NCBI GenBank assembly: GCA_018242105.1
Contig: JAFECP010000017.1
Span: 48,494-87,513, forward strand
Direction: 5' to 3'
Source: Pseudomonadota bacterium
GTDB lineage: Bacteria > Pseudomonadota > Alphaproteobacteria > Micropepsales > Micropepsaceae
Length of the DNA stretch: 39,020 nt
In this document: piece after piece, positions 8,932 through 16,119 of the stretch
How the letters are laid out: each line of letters opens with the position of its first letter
Numbering within the stretch: the stretch's first letter is position 1
Made by a program: the position numbers and the translations under genes
Notes under the pieces: model-generated
Seen by the model: only the letters and a program-made list of their open reading frames with translations
Databases searched by the model: none
Told to the model about the DNA's origin: nothing

Positions 8932-9462
8932 TCACTCCGCGGCTTCAGCCGCGTCACCCTTAAGCTCCGCCCGGTACTGGTGGAGGTAGTTCACCATTGC
9001 GATGTAAACGGCCCGCCCAAAGCCCGTAACGAACCGTTCGCCCTCCGGCAGCGGCTGCGGTCTCGGCTCCATTAGCTGCGCCAGCTTCGTCTCGCTTTGC
9101 TCGATATAGGTATCGAGCATCTCCACAACACGGGGATGGGGAATTAAATGTGAGAAAAGCATCGCGAAAACGAATGGCGAGCGGTGCCGGTCTTCCGGCA
9201 ACGGCTTCATCAGCGACCCGAGGAAGGCTTTGCGGCCGTCTTCGGTGATCGAATAGACCTTCCGGTCTGGACGCTTTTCCTGAATTTCGGAGCGGACCGA
9301 GACGAGACCCTCCTGGGTCAGCCGGCTCAGCGCCGGATAGATCGAGCCGAAGCTTGCTTCGACGAAGTGTTGATAGCCGTCATCGCCAAACAGCTTCTTG
9401 ATCTCATAGCCTGTGGCATCGCCACGGGAGAGAATCCCCAAACAGATTGTTCGAACGTCCAT
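8932..9462 (-). CDS. PadR-family transcriptional regulator
   Basis: This 176-residue protein has an N-terminal winged helix (residues about 1-85: ICLGILSRGDATGYEIKKLF, then SIYPALSRLTQEGLV and a KVYSITEDGRKAF wing). A C-terminal helical part provides dimerisation, as in PadR/Vinj group members. PadR proteins are usually ligand-relieved repressors. It is the first gene of a minus-strand operon with the adaptor and RND pump, 16 bases ahead of the adaptor start, so repression of its own operon is the natural inference. The ATG at 9462 (MDVRTICLG) fits the family; a TTG three codons upstream is possible. The inverted repeat at 9477-9499, just upstream, is the likely operator. Confidence 0.92.
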   Translation of the reverse strand: MDVRTICLGILSRGDATGYEIKKLFGDDGYQHFVEASFGSIYPALSRLTQEGLVSVRSEIQEKRPDRKVYSITEDGRKAFLGSLMKPLPEDRHRSPFVFAMLFSHLIPHPRVVEMLDTYIEQSETKLAQLMEPRPQPLPEGERFVTGFGRAVYIAMVNYLHQYRAELKGDAAEAAE

Positions 9463-9476
9463 ATGCCCCAAGACCT

Positions 9477-9499
9477 ATCTATATTGGTCCGATATAGAT
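9477..9499. promoter_or_regulatory. Inverted repeat upstream of padR, candidate operator
   Basis: ATCTATAT (9477-9484) and ATATAGAT (9492-9499) are a perfect 8-base inverted repeat with a 7-base spacer. It begins 15 bases upstream of the padR ATG at 9462, in an AT-rich stretch that must hold the operon promoter. Position and symmetry suggest the site bound by PadR itself; the sequence differs from the ATGT-N8-ACAT sites described for some PadR proteins. Confidence 0.6.
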
Positions 9500-9550
9500 C
9501 GGGGCTATATATGGCTAAAACCTTACCGTTCAAGGCGAAAAGGCCCGCGT

Positions 9551-9575
9551 AACGCGCAATTCATCATTGCGCGTT
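9551..9575 (-). terminator. Hairpin downstream of the cold-shock gene
   Basis: AACGCGCAAT (9551-9560) and ATTGCGCGTT (9566-9575) form a perfect 10-base stem with a 5-base loop. It lies 27 bases beyond the cold-shock gene stop on the minus strand. No T-run follows directly, so it is an imperfect intrinsic terminator or an mRNA 3'-end stabiliser. Confidence 0.45.
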
Positions 9576-9602
9576 GCACGGGGTGTGAAATTAGAGGCTT
9601 GC

Positions 9603-10280
9603 CTAGAGCAATTCGATCCGGTCGACTTCGACGCCCTTGTTCCCTTGGCGGGTCGAGTAGCGGATGCGCTGCTCGGGGGCGAGGACGGAAATACCCGACC
9701 GGCGCAGTGCGCTGGCGTGGCAATAGACGTCTTGACCGCCCTGTTCCGACATCACGAAGCCAAAGCCCTTCTGGTCGTTGAAGAACTTCACCTTGCCATC
9801 GACCATGGGGCCTGAGGGGCCGCTGTCGCGATCGCGAAATCCACCGCCGCCACCAAACCGGTCGCCGCCGCCGAAACGATCTCCACCGCCGAAGCGGTCG
9901 CCCCCGCCGAAACGGTCTCCGCCTCCGAAGCGATCACCACCACCGAACCGGTCACCGCCACCACCGAACCGATCCCGACGACCACCACCGCCACCACCCG
10001 GACCACGCGACGGCGCGGGATCCGCCGTCGATAGATCGACACTATGCACTGTTGTGACCTGGAGGCCGCGCGGTGAATCCTGAAGATCGACCACGACGGT
10101 CGAGCCTTGCGGGACATTCTGCTGTCCTGCTGCCGCTAACGCGGATGCATGACAGAACGCATCATCGCCGCTTTCCAGTGTGATGAAGCCATAGCCTTTT
10201 GTGGAGTTGAACCATTTCACCGTTCCCTTCACCGAAGCCTGTGCAAGGGGACGCGAACCGTTGTTGTCGAAGTTTGCCAT
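9603..10280 (-). CDS. Double cold-shock-domain protein with DRFGGG-repeat linker
   Basis: This 225-residue protein has two cold-shock domains: about residues 16-83 (GTVKWFNSTKGYGFI, DAFCHASAL) and 160-225 (GKVKFFNDQKGFGFV, DVYCHASAL). Both keep the RNP1 (KGYGFI/KGFGFV) and RNP2-like nucleic-acid binding motifs, with Cys in place of the usual hydrophobic residue in RNP2. Between them lies a Gly-rich linker holding seven DRFGGG units (103-147). Two-domain Csp proteins are common in Alphaproteobacteria and act as RNA chaperones or stationary-phase regulators; the long repeat linker is less usual. The start ATG 10280 is followed by a poorly conserved 15-residue lead. A 209-base untranslated stretch precedes it, as expected for cold-shock mRNAs with structured leaders. 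Confidence 0.93.
   Translation of the reverse strand: MANFDNNGSRPLAQASVKGTVKWFNSTKGYGFITLESGDDAFCHASALAAAGQQNVPQGSTVVVDLQDSPRGLQVTTVHSVDLSTADPAPSRGPGGGGGGRRDRFGGGGDRFGGGDRFGGGDRFGGGDRFGGGDRFGGGDRFGGGGGFRDRDSGPSGPMVDGKVKFFNDQKGFGFVMSEQGGQDVYCHASALRRSGISVLAPEQRIRYSTRQGNKGVEVDRIELL
9840..9974 (-). repeat. Seven in-frame 18-base repeats encoding DRFGGG
   Basis: The linker of the cold-shock protein is encoded by seven consecutive units of 18 bases (first and last slightly longer), each giving Asp-Arg-Phe followed by three to five Gly. Synonymous codons vary between copies (Arg, Phe and Gly codons differ), so the array is not a fresh expansion, though the protein sequence has been kept. Confidence 0.9.
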
Positions 10281-10489
10281 GATAAAGCCGATAAACCTGC
10301 CGGGGCGCCGTTCCGCTGGGCGCCCAAACCTTCCGGCATGGGCTGGGGCGCTTAATCCTTATCATGCGCAAAAGGTCACGGTTTCCGCAACTGGGGTAGG
10401 GATAAGGAAATGCGGGGTGCCGGGCTGGAGAGGCTGACCGGCGCCCCGCGAGCGGGTGCGTTTGGGGGCACGCAATCCGCTGAAACGGA
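10281..10489 (-). other. Probable long 5' untranslated region of the cold-shock gene
   Basis: These 209 bases lie between the nitroreductase stop and the cold-shock ATG, both on the minus strand, and hold no convincing gene. A near-perfect inverted repeat, GGGGTGCCGG at 10414-10423 and CCGGCGCCCC at 10438-10447, could fold in the transcript. No T-run is present, so it is more likely a leader structure than a terminator. Confidence 0.35.
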
Positions 10490-11107
10490 TCAAGCGAAGC
10501 GGGCGATTTCGTCGAAGGCGAAGCGCGGATTGCGGGGGAAAACCTTTTGCGCGTCGCCATAGCCGATGTTGATGAGAATGTTCGATTTTACATTGCTGTT
10601 CGGGAAAAAGGCTCCGTCGACCGCCGCATTGTTGAAGCCGGTCATTGGCCCCGTATCCAGGCCAAGCGAGCGTAGCGCCAGGATAAGATAGGCGGCCTGC
10701 AGGCTGCCGTTCTGGAACGCGGTGCGCTCGGCGAATTCCTTGTTCCCATTGAACCACGGGCGGATATCCGCATGCGGGAAAAGCCGCGGCGCATGGTCGA
10801 AGAACTTATTGTCATGCGCGACGACGGCGGTGACGGGCGCGGCCATCGTTTTCTCGACATTGGCCTCCATCATAGCCGGCTTCAGCTTGGCTTTGGCTTC
10901 GGGCGAGCGCACGAAAACAAAGCGCGCCGGCAGTGTGTTGGCGCTGGTCGGGCCCATCTTGGCCAGGTCGACGGCTTCGCGGAGCAGGGCTTCAGGGACC
11001 GGTTTGTCCTGCCAGACATTGTGGGTGCGGGCTTCGCGGAAGAGCTGGTCCAGTGCGGCATCGCTGATAGCGGCGGTCTCGACGGGTTTGTCTGCGAGTT
11101 TGAGCAT
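10490..11107 (-). CDS. Nitroreductase-family protein, RutE/HadB type (malonic semialdehyde reductase-like)
   Basis: This 205-residue flavoprotein begins [23 protein letters not shown] and has [28 protein letters not shown] and [15 protein letters not shown]. These segments are typical of the RutE/HadB branch of FMN-dependent nitroreductases. RutE reduces malonic semialdehyde to 3-hydroxypropionate in pyrimidine breakdown; no other rut gene is present here, so the true substrate is open. The ATG at 11107 is preceded by GGAGAG at a suitable distance; a longer frame upstream is ignored. It is divergent from a LysR regulator 98 bases away, which is the usual sign that the regulator controls it. 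Confidence 0.88.
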   Translation of the reverse strand: MLKLADKPVETAAISDAALDQLFREARTHNVWQDKPVPEALLREAVDLAKMGPTSANTLPARFVFVRSPEAKAKLKPAMMEANVEKTMAAPVTAVVAHDNKFFDHAPRLFPHADIRPWFNGNKEFAERTAFQNGSLQAAYLILALRSLGLDTGPMTGFNNAAVDGAFFPNSNVKSNILINIGYGDAQKVFPRNPRFAFDEIARFA

Positions 11108-11205
11108 TTTGGTCTCTCCAGTTGTTGTCTGAAGAGGATGTGGGGGAATATATCTATCAGAACAATCGGCCAAATAATGTCAATATTCATCAGAAAAACA
11201 GATAG
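11108..11205. promoter_or_regulatory. Divergent promoter region between nitroreductase and LysR regulator
   Basis: This 98-base AT-rich gap must contain both promoters and the LysR site. ATCTATC at 11152-11158 and its reverse complement GATAGAT at 11201-11207 frame the region, the second copy overlapping the LysR start codon. No single best T-N11-A site could be chosen by eye. Confidence 0.4.
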
Positions 11206-12144
11206 ATGCTGAATCGCCTGACCCTCGACCAAATGCGCGCCCTGATTGCCGTAGCGGAGACAGGCAGCTTTTCGGCCGCTGCCCGCAAGCTGGGGCGGGT
11301 CCAGTCGGCCATCAGCCAGTCGATCCAGTCGCTGGAAGACACGCTGGGTGTCCAACTGTTCGACCGCGATGCGAAGACGCCCAAGCTGAACGAAACAGGG
11401 CGCGTGCTGCTGCAGGACGCTTATGGACTCGTCCATGGCGCAGACGCGTTGCGTGCGCGGGCTGAGAGCATTGCCGCCAATATCGAGCCGGAGCTGACGC
11501 TGGCCGTCGACTCCATGTTTCCCAATCATGTGCTGATGGCGGTGCTGCGCGAATTCGGCTCGGTCTTTCCCAATGTCAGCGTGACGCTTTTCACCGAAGG
11601 CTTGGGCGCGGCCGAACAGCGCTTGCGCGATGGCGTGGCGCGTCTGGGCATCTACTCGCCGCTGTCGACGGCGGTTTCGAACGATCTGCAATGGGAGCCG
11701 ATGACGAGCATCGAGTTGATGCCGGTTGTTGCGAGTTCACATCCCTTGGCGAACGAGCCGCCGCCGATCGATCGCTACGCGTTGGAGAAATACATTCAGC
11801 TCATTCTCACCGACCGCACGCCGATGAGTCAGAATCTGCGGGGCGGAATCCTGTCCCTGCAAATCTGGCGTTTCGCCGATCTCGGCACGCGGCTCGAATT
11901 CCTTCTCGCCGGTTTCGGCTGGTGCAACATGCCGCGCCATCTCATCGCCGGCCACGTAAAGGCCGGCAGGTTGAAGGAACTGGCGATCAAGGATCACACC
12001 AACCTCGCGCTGCCGATGCATGTCGTGTACGACCGCAGCCGCCCGCCGGGGAAAGCGGGGCGCTGGTTCATCGACGAACTGCGCAAGCGCATCGTCCAAT
12101 GCATACCGCTGAAGGCGGGCATTGGACCGGCAGCGGATATCTAG
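11206..12144 (+). CDS. LysR-family transcriptional regulator
   Basis: This 312-residue protein has an N-terminal winged helix (residues about 4-62: LTLDQMRALIAVAETGSFSAAARKLGRVQSAISQSIQSLE, FDRD) followed by a periplasmic-binding-like effector domain (about 95-300). It is divergent from the nitroreductase gene, so a role in controlling that gene, perhaps in response to a reactive aldehyde or electrophile, is inferred. The start is ATG 11206. The stop TAG (12142-12144) shares the tetranucleotide CTAG with the stop of the convergent small membrane protein. Confidence 0.92.
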   Translation: MLNRLTLDQMRALIAVAETGSFSAAARKLGRVQSAISQSIQSLEDTLGVQLFDRDAKTPKLNETGRVLLQDAYGLVHGADALRARAESIAANIEPELTLAVDSMFPNHVLMAVLREFGSVFPNVSVTLFTEGLGAAEQRLRDGVARLGIYSPLSTAVSNDLQWEPMTSIELMPVVASSHPLANEPPPIDRYALEKYIQLILTDRTPMSQNLRGGILSLQIWRFADLGTRLEFLLAGFGWCNMPRHLIAGHVKAGRLKELAIKDHTNLALPMHVVYDRSRPPGKAGRWFIDELRKRIVQCIPLKAGIGPAADI

Positions 12145-12326
12145 CGGCCGGCTTCGCGGAACAGCATGAAAGCGAGAATGAGCGGCACGATCACGCCGCC
12201 ATAGCTCACCCATATGGGAATATCATAAGGACCGACGGTGATCGCCCAGGCGGCATAGATCCTGTACGCATGGACGGCGGCGACGATGAGAAAGAGCAAT
12301 GCCGCGAGCATCGTGAATGGTTTCAT
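12141..12326 (-). CDS. Small membrane protein, 61 residues, unknown function
   Basis: The frame starting at ATG 12324-12326 encodes MKPFTMLAALLFLIVAAVHAYRIY, a first membrane helix. It continues through a short polar turn with VGPYDIPIWVSYGG to a second helix (VIVPLILAFMLFREAGR). Two helices and a conserved-looking linker fit the short two-TM hypothetical proteins common in Alphaproteobacteria. A longer frame extends upstream, but this start has the only natural N-terminus. It overlaps the end of the LysR gene by four bases. I do not recognise a family with a known function. Confidence 0.72.
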   Translation of the reverse strand: MKPFTMLAALLFLIVAAVHAYRIYAAWAITVGPYDIPIWVSYGGVIVPLILAFMLFREAGR

Positions 12327-12425
12327 GTGATTTTCGGGCCTGCAGCCCGTCCTCCCCAGGAACGGCGGATGTTTGCGGAACGCGCGTGGACGCGCAATGT
12401 TAAACCGGTCCAATAAGAAGATGTG

Positions 12426-13490
12426 ATGAGCGCTCCCCTCGGAATTATCGAAGGATATTATGGAAAGCCGTGGAGTTGGCAGGCGCGGGCGGACACTGTC
12501 ACGTTCCTCAAGCCGTATGGCTACAGCTTCTATATCTATGCGCCGAAGTTCGATCATTTCCTGCGCGAACGCTGGGCCGAGGAACATCCGAAAGAAGAAT
12601 TCGACGCGCTGAAGAAGCTTTCAGGGCACTGCCATTCGCTCGGTGTGCGTTTTGGCGTTGGACTCAGCCCGCTCAACATCTTCCGCGATTTCAACATGGA
12701 GGAACGCAAGCGCCTGTCTGATAAGCTTGCGGCGCTGGATGCCGTTGGCCTCGATGACATGGCGCTTCTGTTCGACGACATGCGCGGTGATCTTCCAGAT
12801 CTTGCGAGGAACCAGGTCGAGATTTCGCATTTTGTGAAAGCGCATACGAAAGCCACTCGCCTGATCGTTTGCCCCAGCTATTACACCGACGATCCACTGC
12901 TAGACCGCATCTTCGGACAGCGTCCCGCGAACTATCTCGAAGATTTCGGCAAGGCGCTCGATCCGAAAGTCGAAGTGTTCTGGACCGGCGAGGAAGTCTG
13001 CTCGCGCGAATACAGCCTTGGCCATCTGCAGCGCATCAGCAATCAACTGCGGCGCAAGCCGTTCCTGTGGGACAACTATCCCGTCAATGATGGCCCGCGC
13101 ATGTCGCAATATCTCCATTTGCGCGCCTTCACCGGCCGTCCGGCCTCCATCGGCGCGCATCTGTCGGCGCATGCGGTGAACCCCGCGCTGCAATCGGTGC
13201 TGTCGCGCATCCCATCGCTCTCGCTGGCGGAGAGTTATGCGAAGGGCGAGCGTTACGAATATGGCGCCGCGTTTCTTCTCGCGGCCACGCAGGTGCTGGG
13301 AAAAGAACTGGCGCTACGTGTGCAAGCCGATCTGCTGTCGCTCAACGATGTCGGTCTGGACAAGTTGGGCGAGCGAAACGAAAAGCTGCGCGCCCGGTAT
13401 GCCGCGTTCGACCATCCGGGCGCGCAGGAAATCGTGGCATGGCTCGACGGCGCCTATCGCATAGGCGCCAACGAGATGCCGACGGGCTGA
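12426..13490 (+). CDS. GH84-type beta-N-acetylglucosaminidase (O-GlcNAcase-like), apparently cytoplasmic
   Basis: This 354-residue protein opens with GIIEGYYGKPWSWQAR, the family GH84 hallmark, and continues with YSFYIYAPKFDHFLRERW. The neighbouring aspartates D117-D118 in LLFDDM match the substrate-assisted catalytic Asp pair of O-GlcNAcases. Downstream WTGEEVCSREY and PFLWDNYPVNDGPRMSQYLHL complete the TIM barrel. The length is that of a bare catalytic domain without the C-terminal modules of eukaryotic enzymes. No signal peptide is visible, so a cytoplasmic site is likely. Bacterial homologues hydrolyse beta-linked GlcNAc, including from O-GlcNAc protein; the natural substrate here is unknown. 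ATG 12426 is preferred to GTG 12423. The TGA abuts the stop of the next, convergent gene. Confidence 0.88.
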   Translation: MSAPLGIIEGYYGKPWSWQARADTVTFLKPYGYSFYIYAPKFDHFLRERWAEEHPKEEFDALKKLSGHCHSLGVRFGVGLSPLNIFRDFNMEERKRLSDKLAALDAVGLDDMALLFDDMRGDLPDLARNQVEISHFVKAHTKATRLIVCPSYYTDDPLLDRIFGQRPANYLEDFGKALDPKVEVFWTGEEVCSREYSLGHLQRISNQLRRKPFLWDNYPVNDGPRMSQYLHLRAFTGRPASIGAHLSAHAVNPALQSVLSRIPSLSLAESYAKGERYEYGAAFLLAATQVLGKELALRVQADLLSLNDVGLDKLGERNEKLRARYAAFDHPGAQEIVAWLDGAYRIGANEMPTG

Positions 13491-13874
13491 TTACTCCAGC
13501 GGCTTGAGCATCGCTTCGGTTTCGCTGGCGTCCTTCTGCGCGGTCGCCAGATCGGTGGCGGCAATGCCGCTTGCCGCTTTGTCCGCGGCGGCTTGGAGCG
13601 ATTTCTTCTTGGCAGCGTCCGTGCTGTCGGGGATCGCGCCGTTGCCGCTATGGGCGCAGGGGTTCATCTGCTTGGCATCGAAACCGGCGCCGTTCGGACC
13701 GACCAGGCAGTTCAACGCGTGATGCAGATGCATATGGACGCCATCGATCGCTGTCGCTTTCGCGGCGAGGCCCGCATGGGTTTCGGCATTCACGATCTGG
13801 CCTTTCACATCCGCATGGGCTTGCACCACGACCAGCGAAAGTCCCGCTGCCAAAGCCAACATTGTCGTTTTCAT
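13491..13874 (-). CDS. Exported small His/Cys-containing protein, unknown function
   Basis: This 127-residue protein has a clear signal peptide (MKTTMLALAAGLSLVVVQAHA, cleavage near residue 21). The mature part has a cluster of possible metal ligands, HMHLHHALNC (H47, H49, H51, H52, C56), followed by C73 and H75 in NPCAHSGNG. The C-terminal 40 residues are Ala/Lys/Asp-rich and probably helical. The two Cys could form a disulfide or, with the His cluster, a metal site; this is inference. GGAGG precedes the ATG at 13874, and a perfect TATAAT lies at 13898-13903 on the minus strand. The gene ends exactly where the GH84 gene ends. No named family is recognised. Confidence 0.78.
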   Translation of the reverse strand: MKTTMLALAAGLSLVVVQAHADVKGQIVNAETHAGLAAKATAIDGVHMHLHHALNCLVGPNGAGFDAKQMNPCAHSGNGAIPDSTDAAKKKSLQAAADKAASGIAATDLATAQKDASETEAMLKPLE

Positions 13875-13897
13875 ATTTTCCTCCCTGTGAAGCGCTC

Positions 13898-13903
13898 ATT
13901 ATA
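13898..13903 (-). promoter_or_regulatory. Perfect -10 hexamer for the exported His/Cys protein
   Basis: The minus strand reads TATAAT here, 23 bases before the ATG at 13874, followed by a good GGAGG ribosome site. The predicted leader is about 17 bases. No clear -35 is seen at the standard distance. Confidence 0.45.
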
Positions 13904-13949
13904 GCCTATCCCGGTTGACACGGCTCGGGCCACACACCTTGATCCCTCC

Positions 13950-15968
13950 GTGGGCGATACGACCGAACAAACCGGAACTTTGGCAGCGGCACTGGCGCAG
14001 GCCGCGAAGATGCTTGGACCGCGGCCCGATCTTGCCGCCGAGCAGGCGCGCGAAATCCTGAAGGTGGCGCCGGGCCACGCACAGGCGCTCTTTCTGCTGG
14101 CCTCCGCGCTGCGCATGCAGGGCGAGGCTCGGGAAGCGTTGCCCATACTCGAAACGCTGGTGAACGCGCTGCCCAATTCTGCCGACGCATGCACGGAACT
14201 CGGTCTGGCGCGTTCCGGCCTCGGCGACACCAAAGGCGCCATCGAAGCGCTGACACAAGCCACGCGTATCAACGGCAAGCATGCACAGGCGTGGCGCGCC
14301 TTAGGCGATGAGAAAACACTCGCGGGCGACGAGGCAGGTGCCGGCGCGGCCTATGCCCGTCACATCGAAGCCTCGGTCAAAAACCCGCAATTGCTTGAGG
14401 CCGCTGTTGCGCTGCGGGAGAACAAGCTCGCTATTGCCGAACGCATGTTGCGTGGCTTTCTGAAAATCAATCCGACCGATGTCACAGCCATGCGCATGCT
14501 GGCGGAAGTTGCCGCACGGCTGAACCGGTACGAAGACGCCGAAAAGTTGCTTGTCCGTGCGCTGGAACTCGCGCCGAGCTTTGCCGCGGCGCGCAACAAC
14601 TACGCTTCGATCCTCTATCGCAACAGCAAGCCGCAGGCTGCCGTCGAACAGACGAACATTCTGCTGGCTAAGGATCCACGCAATCCGGGTTATCGGGCGA
14701 TCAAGGCCGCCGCGCTCAGCCTCGTCGGCGAATACGAGGAGGCCGTGAAGACCTTCGAGGGCCTGCTGAAATCCCATCCGGATCAGCCCAAGGCATGGAT
14801 GAGCTATGGCCACGTCCTGAAGACTATGGGCAGGCAAGCCGACAGCATCGCCGCCTATCGCCGCGCGATCGCACAGCTTCCGAGCCTGGGCGAGGCCTAT
14901 TGGAGCCTCGCCAATCTCAAGACGTTCCGGTTCATGCCGGAAGATATCGCCGCGATGCGCAAGCAGCTCGCGCGCAGCGATCTGATGGATGAAGACCGGT
15001 TCCATTTCGATTTCGCATTGGGCAAGGCGCTGGAAGATGCCGGCGATTACGCGCCATCCTTCGCCCATTATGAAAAAGCCAATGCGCTGCGCCGCAAAAG
15101 CCTGCCCTATCACGCGGACCAGACCGCAATGTTCTCGCAGCGGCTGAAGACCGCTTTCTCGCCTGCGTTCTTCGAGGCGCGGATTGGCGCGGGCTGCCCG
15201 GCACCCGACCCGATTTTCATCGTCGGCCTGCCGCGCTCCGGTTCCACGCTGATCGAGCAAATCCTCTCTAGCCATTCGCAGGTCGAAGGCACGATGGAGT
15301 TGCACGACATCGGCCAAATGTCGCGAAGTCTCGGCCCCTGGAACAAGAAGGATGCGGCCGTCACTTATCCCGAAGTGCTGGAGACGCTGTCCCCTTCACG
15401 CCTCAAGGAACTTGGCGAAGAATATCTGGAGCGTACACGCATTCACCGCAAGCTTGGCCGGCCGTTCTTTATCGACAAGATGCCGAACAATTTTCTTCAT
15501 GCCGGTTTCATTCATCTTATCCTGCCCAATGCGAAGATCATCGATGCGCGCCGTCATCCACTCGGTTGCACTTTCTCTTGCTTCAAGCAGCATTTCGCGC
15601 GCGGGCAGGCTTTTACCTACGGTCTCGAGGATGCCGGACATTATTATGCGGATTATGTAGCGCTGATGGCGCATTACGACGTCGTGCTACCGGGCCGCGT
15701 TCATCGGGTCATCTACGAGAACATGGTCGCCGATCCGGAAGGCGAAACACGCCGGATTCTCGAATATTGCGGGCTGCCGTTCGAGGAAACCTGCTTGAAA
15801 TTCTACGAAAATGGCCGCGCGGTGCGTACCGCAAGTTCTGAACAGGTACGCCAGCCCATATTCAGGGACGGGGTGGGGCAGTGGCACAACTATGAGCCGT
15901 GGCTCGGCCCGCTGAAAGCCGCGCTGGGTCCGGCGCTTTCCGCCTATCCGGACGTGCCGGTATTTTGA
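13950..15968 (+). CDS. TPR-repeat protein with C-terminal sulfotransferase domain
   Basis: This 672-residue protein consists of many tetratricopeptide-like helical repeats over about residues 1-390 (for example HAQALFLLASALRMQG, SFAAARNNYASILYRN, DQPKAWMSYGHVLKTMG). A sulfotransferase domain follows, whose PAPS 5'-phosphosulfate loop is GLPRSGST at 426-433. FFIDKMPNNFLHAGFIHLILPNAKIIDARRHP continues the PAPS-binding core. This fusion is common in Alphaproteobacteria and is annotated as tetratricopeptide repeat-containing sulfotransferase; its acceptor is usually unknown, with exopolysaccharide or protein tyrosine as possibilities. The start is GTG 13950, the first start in the frame, with GATCCCTCC upstream giving no clear ribosome site, so the start is less sure than the gene. 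Confidence 0.9.
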   Translation: MGDTTEQTGTLAAALAQAAKMLGPRPDLAAEQAREILKVAPGHAQALFLLASALRMQGEAREALPILETLVNALPNSADACTELGLARSGLGDTKGAIEALTQATRINGKHAQAWRALGDEKTLAGDEAGAGAAYARHIEASVKNPQLLEAAVALRENKLAIAERMLRGFLKINPTDVTAMRMLAEVAARLNRYEDAEKLLVRALELAPSFAAARNNYASILYRNSKPQAAVEQTNILLAKDPRNPGYRAIKAAALSLVGEYEEAVKTFEGLLKSHPDQPKAWMSYGHVLKTMGRQADSIAAYRRAIAQLPSLGEAYWSLANLKTFRFMPEDIAAMRKQLARSDLMDEDRFHFDFALGKALEDAGDYAPSFAHYEKANALRRKSLPYHADQTAMFSQRLKTAFSPAFFEARIGAGCPAPDPIFIVGLPRSGSTLIEQILSSHSQVEGTMELHDIGQMSRSLGPWNKKDAAVTYPEVLETLSPSRLKELGEEYLERTRIHRKLGRPFFIDKMPNNFLHAGFIHLILPNAKIIDARRHPLGCTFSCFKQHFARGQAFTYGLEDAGHYYADYVALMAHYDVVLPGRVHRVIYENMVADPEGETRRILEYCGLPFEETCLKFYENGRAVRTASSEQVRQPIFRDGVGQWHNYEPWLGPLKAALGPALSAYPDVPVF

Positions 15969-15992
15969 ACACAGTCCCAAATTCCTTTGCCG

Positions 15993-16022
15993 CGCCGCCG
16001 CAAACGAGCATTGACGGCGGCG
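15993..16022 (+). terminator. Weak stem-loop after the TPR-sulfotransferase gene
   Basis: CGCCGCCG (15993-16000) pairs with CGGCGGCG (16015-16022) around a 14-base loop, 25 bases after the stop codon. No T-run follows, so termination here is only a possibility. Confidence 0.25.
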
Positions 16023-16119
16023 AAAGCCCGGTTTCAGAATAACATTATAAATCACGGGATTCCCGGGGAAGCTGGCCCTGCAGGCGCTGGCAGGGATTTT
16101 CGTTCAGAGGGGCACAATC

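Noticed and set aside
9840-9974. The 18-base repeat array as a CRISPR or other non-coding array
   Set aside because: It is in frame, has no spacers and encodes the DRFGGG linker of a protein with two intact cold-shock domains.
14301-15317. Long minus-strand frame (338 codons) inside the TPR-sulfotransferase gene
   Set aside because: It is the complement of conserved TPR and sulfotransferase codons and shows no domain wording.
13950-15968. TPR protein as an O-GlcNAc transferase partner of the GH84 enzyme
   Set aside because: The C-terminal domain has the PAPS loop GLPRSGST of a sulfotransferase and no glycosyltransferase GT41 wording.
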